Positions 5,613 to 7,504 of a stretch of 7,504 nt of DNA are shown piece by piece. The translations under genes and the position numbers were made by a program. Every line of letters begins with the position of its first letter. Positions within the stretch are counted from its first letter, which is position 1. Under the pieces are notes generated by a model, which did not search any database, was not told where the DNA came from, and worked only from the letters and a program-made list of their open reading frames with translations. Source of the stretch: an uncultured Prevotella sp. (GTDB lineage: Bacteria > Bacteroidota > Bacteroidia > Bacteroidales > Bacteroidaceae); the NCBI GenBank assembly GCA_937916405.1, contig CALFUF010000059.1, positions 1 through 7,504 on the forward strand. Reading direction: 5' to 3'.

Positions 5613-7504
5613 TTATGTTAGTTGTTCTAATTCTTCTGATAGCTGCTCCCAGCGTTCCACTTCCTCGTCAAGGGACTTCTTGATGGTCGTGTATTCTGTG
5701 ACGAGTTCCATATTCGAGGCATTCACCGGGTCCATCAACAGGGTATCAAGCTCTTTCAGCCGGCGTTCCATGTCACTGATCTTACGCTCCGACTCCTCCA
5801 CGGCACGCTCTGCCTTACGCAATTTCCTCTGTTGTTCTTTCCGCTCGGCATAATTCTGATTTTTCGGATTACTCGGAATATTCTGAGTAATCGGATTACT
5901 CGGATTTTTCGGATTACTCTGAGTATTCTGAACACTTTGCAACTGAGAGAGTTCGGTTATTTGTCTCGACTGCAGGAAGTCATAGATACCGCCCAGATGC
6001 TCTTTTACTTTGCCACCTCCGAACTCATAAACCTTCGTCACGAGACCGTCCAGGAACTCACGGTCGTGGCTGACGATGATAGCTGTACCGTCGAAAGCCT
6101 TGATTGCTTCCTTGAGCACGTCCTTGGAAGGCATATCCAGATGGTTTGTAGGCTCATCGAGTATCAACAGGTTGACGGGTTCCAGCAGCAGGCGGATCAT
6201 GGCAAGACGGCTACGCTCACCACCACTGAGCACCTTCACCTTCTTCTCTGAAGCTTCTCCGCCAAACATAAAGGCACCTAAGATGTCATTGATACGCAGT
6301 CGGATATCACCTTTCGCCACATAGTCTATCGTCTGGAATACCGTCAAGGACTCATCCAACAGCTGTGCTTGGTTCTGGGCGAAATAACCGATCTGGATAT
6401 TATGTCCGACCTTCAGGTTGCCGTCGAAAGGAATCTCTCCCATGATACATTTCACAAGGGTTGATTTTCCTTCACCGTTCTTTCCCACGAACGCTACTTT
6501 CTCCCCTCTCTTGATCGTCTGGTTGACATTGGAGAATACCGTATGTTCACCATACCGTTTCCTGACATCCTCACAGATAACAGGATAGTCACCACTGCGT
6601 AGACAGGGCGGGAATTTCAGGTGCATGGCGGCATTATCAACCTCATCCACCTCAATAGGCACTATCTTCTCAAGCTGTTTGATTTTCTGCTGCACCTGTA
6701 CAGCCTTGGTTGCCTGATAGCGGAAACGCTCTATGAACTGCCGCATATCGGCAATCTCCTTCTGCTGGTTCTCGTAGGCTCGTTGCTGTTGCTCACGGCG
6801 TTCCTTACGAAGCACCACATACTCGTCATACTTCACCTTATAGTCGATAATACGTCCACAGGAGATTTCCAACGTGCGATTCGACACATGGTTGATAAAC
6901 GCACGGTCGTGGCTCACCAGGACGACTGCCTTGGCACTCTGCGCCAGGAACTGTTCCAGCCATTGTATCGACTCGATATCCAAATGGTTGGTAGGCTCGT
7001 CGAGCAACAACACGTCAGGTTTCTGCAATAATATCTTTGCCAGCTCGATACGCATACGCCATCCTCCAGAGAACTCACTGGTTGGACGGTCGAAGTCAGT
7101 ACGTAAGAAACCGAGTCCGACCAGTGTACGCTCTATCTCCGCCTCATAATTCTCAGCACCCATCATCATATACCGCTCATGCTCTTGCGTGAAACGCTCC
7201 ACCAGTGCGAGATAGTCGTCACTCTCATAATCGGTACGCTCCGCCAGCTGCTGGTTCATACGGTCGATACGCTCTTTCAGCTCACGGGTTGAGGCAAATG
7301 CCTTCTGCGCTTCCTCGCGGACGGTCGTGTCATCTTGCAGGTTCATCACCTGTGGCAGATAACCGATGGTCGTTTCGTTGGGAATACTCACCACACCACT
7401 GGTCGGATGTTGCTTCCCACATAGTATTTTAAGCAGTGTCGACTTCCCCGCCCCGTTCTTACCCACCAAGGCAATACGGTCACGGTCGTTCACCACGAAA
7501 CTGG
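5613..7504 (-). CDS. ABC-F family ATPase (YdiF/YheS/Uup-like), 5' end beyond window
   Basis: The frame stays open to the right edge, so the true start lies outside the window; the GTG at 7494-7496 falls inside the first beta strand and is not a credible start. Two ATP-binding cassettes are joined in one soluble chain with no membrane segments, as in ABC-F translation factors that act at the ribosomal E site. Cassette 1 has Walker A GKNGAGKST (about 7437-7463), signature SGGWR (about 7050-7068), Walker B LLLDEPTNHLD and switch SHDR. A charged helical linker (about 6660-6810) is where the P-site tRNA-interacting arm of the family lies. Cassette 2 has Walker A GKNGEGKST (about 6453-6479), signature LSGGERSR and Walker B LLILDEPTNHLD. 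An Asn/Pro-rich stretch then leads to a C-terminal coiled coil of about 78 residues. Both ATP sites look intact. The coiled-coil extension favours the YdiF/YheS/Uup side over EttA. Nothing marks it as an antibiotic-resistance member, and a housekeeping role is more likely. Confidence 0.93.
   Translation of the reverse strand, partial: SFVVNDRDRIALVGKNGAGKSTLLKILCGKQHPTSGVVSIPNETTIGYLPQVMNLQDDTTVREEAQKAFASTRELKERIDRMNQQLAERTDYESDDYLALVERFTQEHERYMMMGAENYEAEIERTLVGLGFLRTDFDRPTSEFSGGWRMRIELAKILLQKPDVLLLDEPTNHLDIESIQWLEQFLAQSAKAVVLVSHDRAFINHVSNRTLEISCGRIIDYKVKYDEYVVLRKERREQQQRAYENQQKEIADMRQFIERFRYQATKAVQVQQKIKQLEKIVPIEVDEVDNAAMHLKFPPCLRSGDYPVICEDVRKRYGEHTVFSNVNQTIKRGEKVAFVGKNGEGKSTLVKCIMGEIPFDGNLKVGHNIQIGYFAQNQAQLLDESLTVFQTIDYVAKGDIRLRINDILGAFMFGGEASEKKVKVLSGGERSRLAMIRLLLEPVNLLILDEPTNHLDMPSKDVLKEAIKAFDGTAIIVSHDREFLDGLVTKVYEFGGGKVKEHLGGIYDFLQSRQITELSQLQSVQNTQSNPKNPSNPITQNIPSNPKNQNYAERKEQQRKLRKAERAVEESERKISDMERRLKELDTLLMDPVNASNMELVTEYTTIKKSLDEEVERWEQLSEELEQLT
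5858..5922 (-). repeat. Short imperfect repeats coding an Asn-Pro-rich linker in the ABC-F gene
   Basis: On the plus strand, GATTTTTCGGATTACTCGGA (5858-5877) recurs at 5903-5922 with one difference, a distance of 45 bases or 15 codons. A related copy of the second half lies at 5893-5904. GAGTAATC-G-GATTACTC (5885-5901) is a perfect palindrome with one central base. In the protein this encodes repeats such as NPKNPSNP and IPSNPKN (about residues 528-547 of the visible chain), between the second ATPase cassette and the coiled coil. The period is a multiple of three, so copy gain or loss would keep the frame. Confidence 0.8.

Noticed and set aside
5885..5901. Palindrome as an intergenic terminator or operator
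   Set aside because: It lies inside the ABC-F coding region, has no T-run next to it, and is explained by overlapping short repeats coding the Asn-Pro linker.
7494..7496. GTG as the start codon of the ABC-F gene
   Set aside because: The frame is open beyond it (S-F-V before the valine), and starting there would leave almost nothing before Walker A and remove the first strand of cassette 1. The gene is cut by the window edge.

Overview
All four genes in this window lie on the minus strand, so the window reads right to left. The source is most likely a Bacteroidota bacterium, with Prevotella or a relative as my best guess. The reasons are a near-consensus Bacteroidota promoter (TTTG, 20 nt, TAACTTTG), A-rich start regions without Shine-Dalgarno sequences, and the type of M13 peptidase and ABC-F protein present. 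The phylum call is fairly safe; the genus is inference.

Right half (5613-7504, then 3564-5603): a two-gene transcription unit. The first gene is an ABC-F ATPase, a soluble ribosome-associated protein, cut by the right window edge so that its first residues are missing. Nine bases later comes a secreted M13 (PepO/neprilysin-like) zinc endopeptidase of 679 residues. A strong intrinsic terminator at 3507-3538 follows the peptidase.

Left half (2501-3451, then 1-2500): a second unit driven by a promoter whose upstream element sits inside the preceding terminator's U-tract. Its first gene encodes a 316-residue protein with four tandem zinc ribbons and a separate C-terminal Cys/His cluster. It is followed with no gap, and in the same reading frame, by a Ser/Thr protein kinase gene. 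That gene is open to the left edge of the window (833 codons visible, no stop reached). It has a short Thr/Ser-rich N-terminus, an apparently active but divergent kinase domain, a long region of unrecognised weak repeats, and at least two to three hydrophobic segments at the visible end. The pair looks like a phosphorylation-based signalling module whose partner genes would lie to the left of the window.

The window has no intergenic stretch over about 110 bases. I found no RNA genes, CRISPR arrays or insertion sequences. The most interesting points are the zinc-ribbon/kinase pair separated by one in-frame stop codon, the unassigned region of the kinase, and the compact terminator-promoter overlap.
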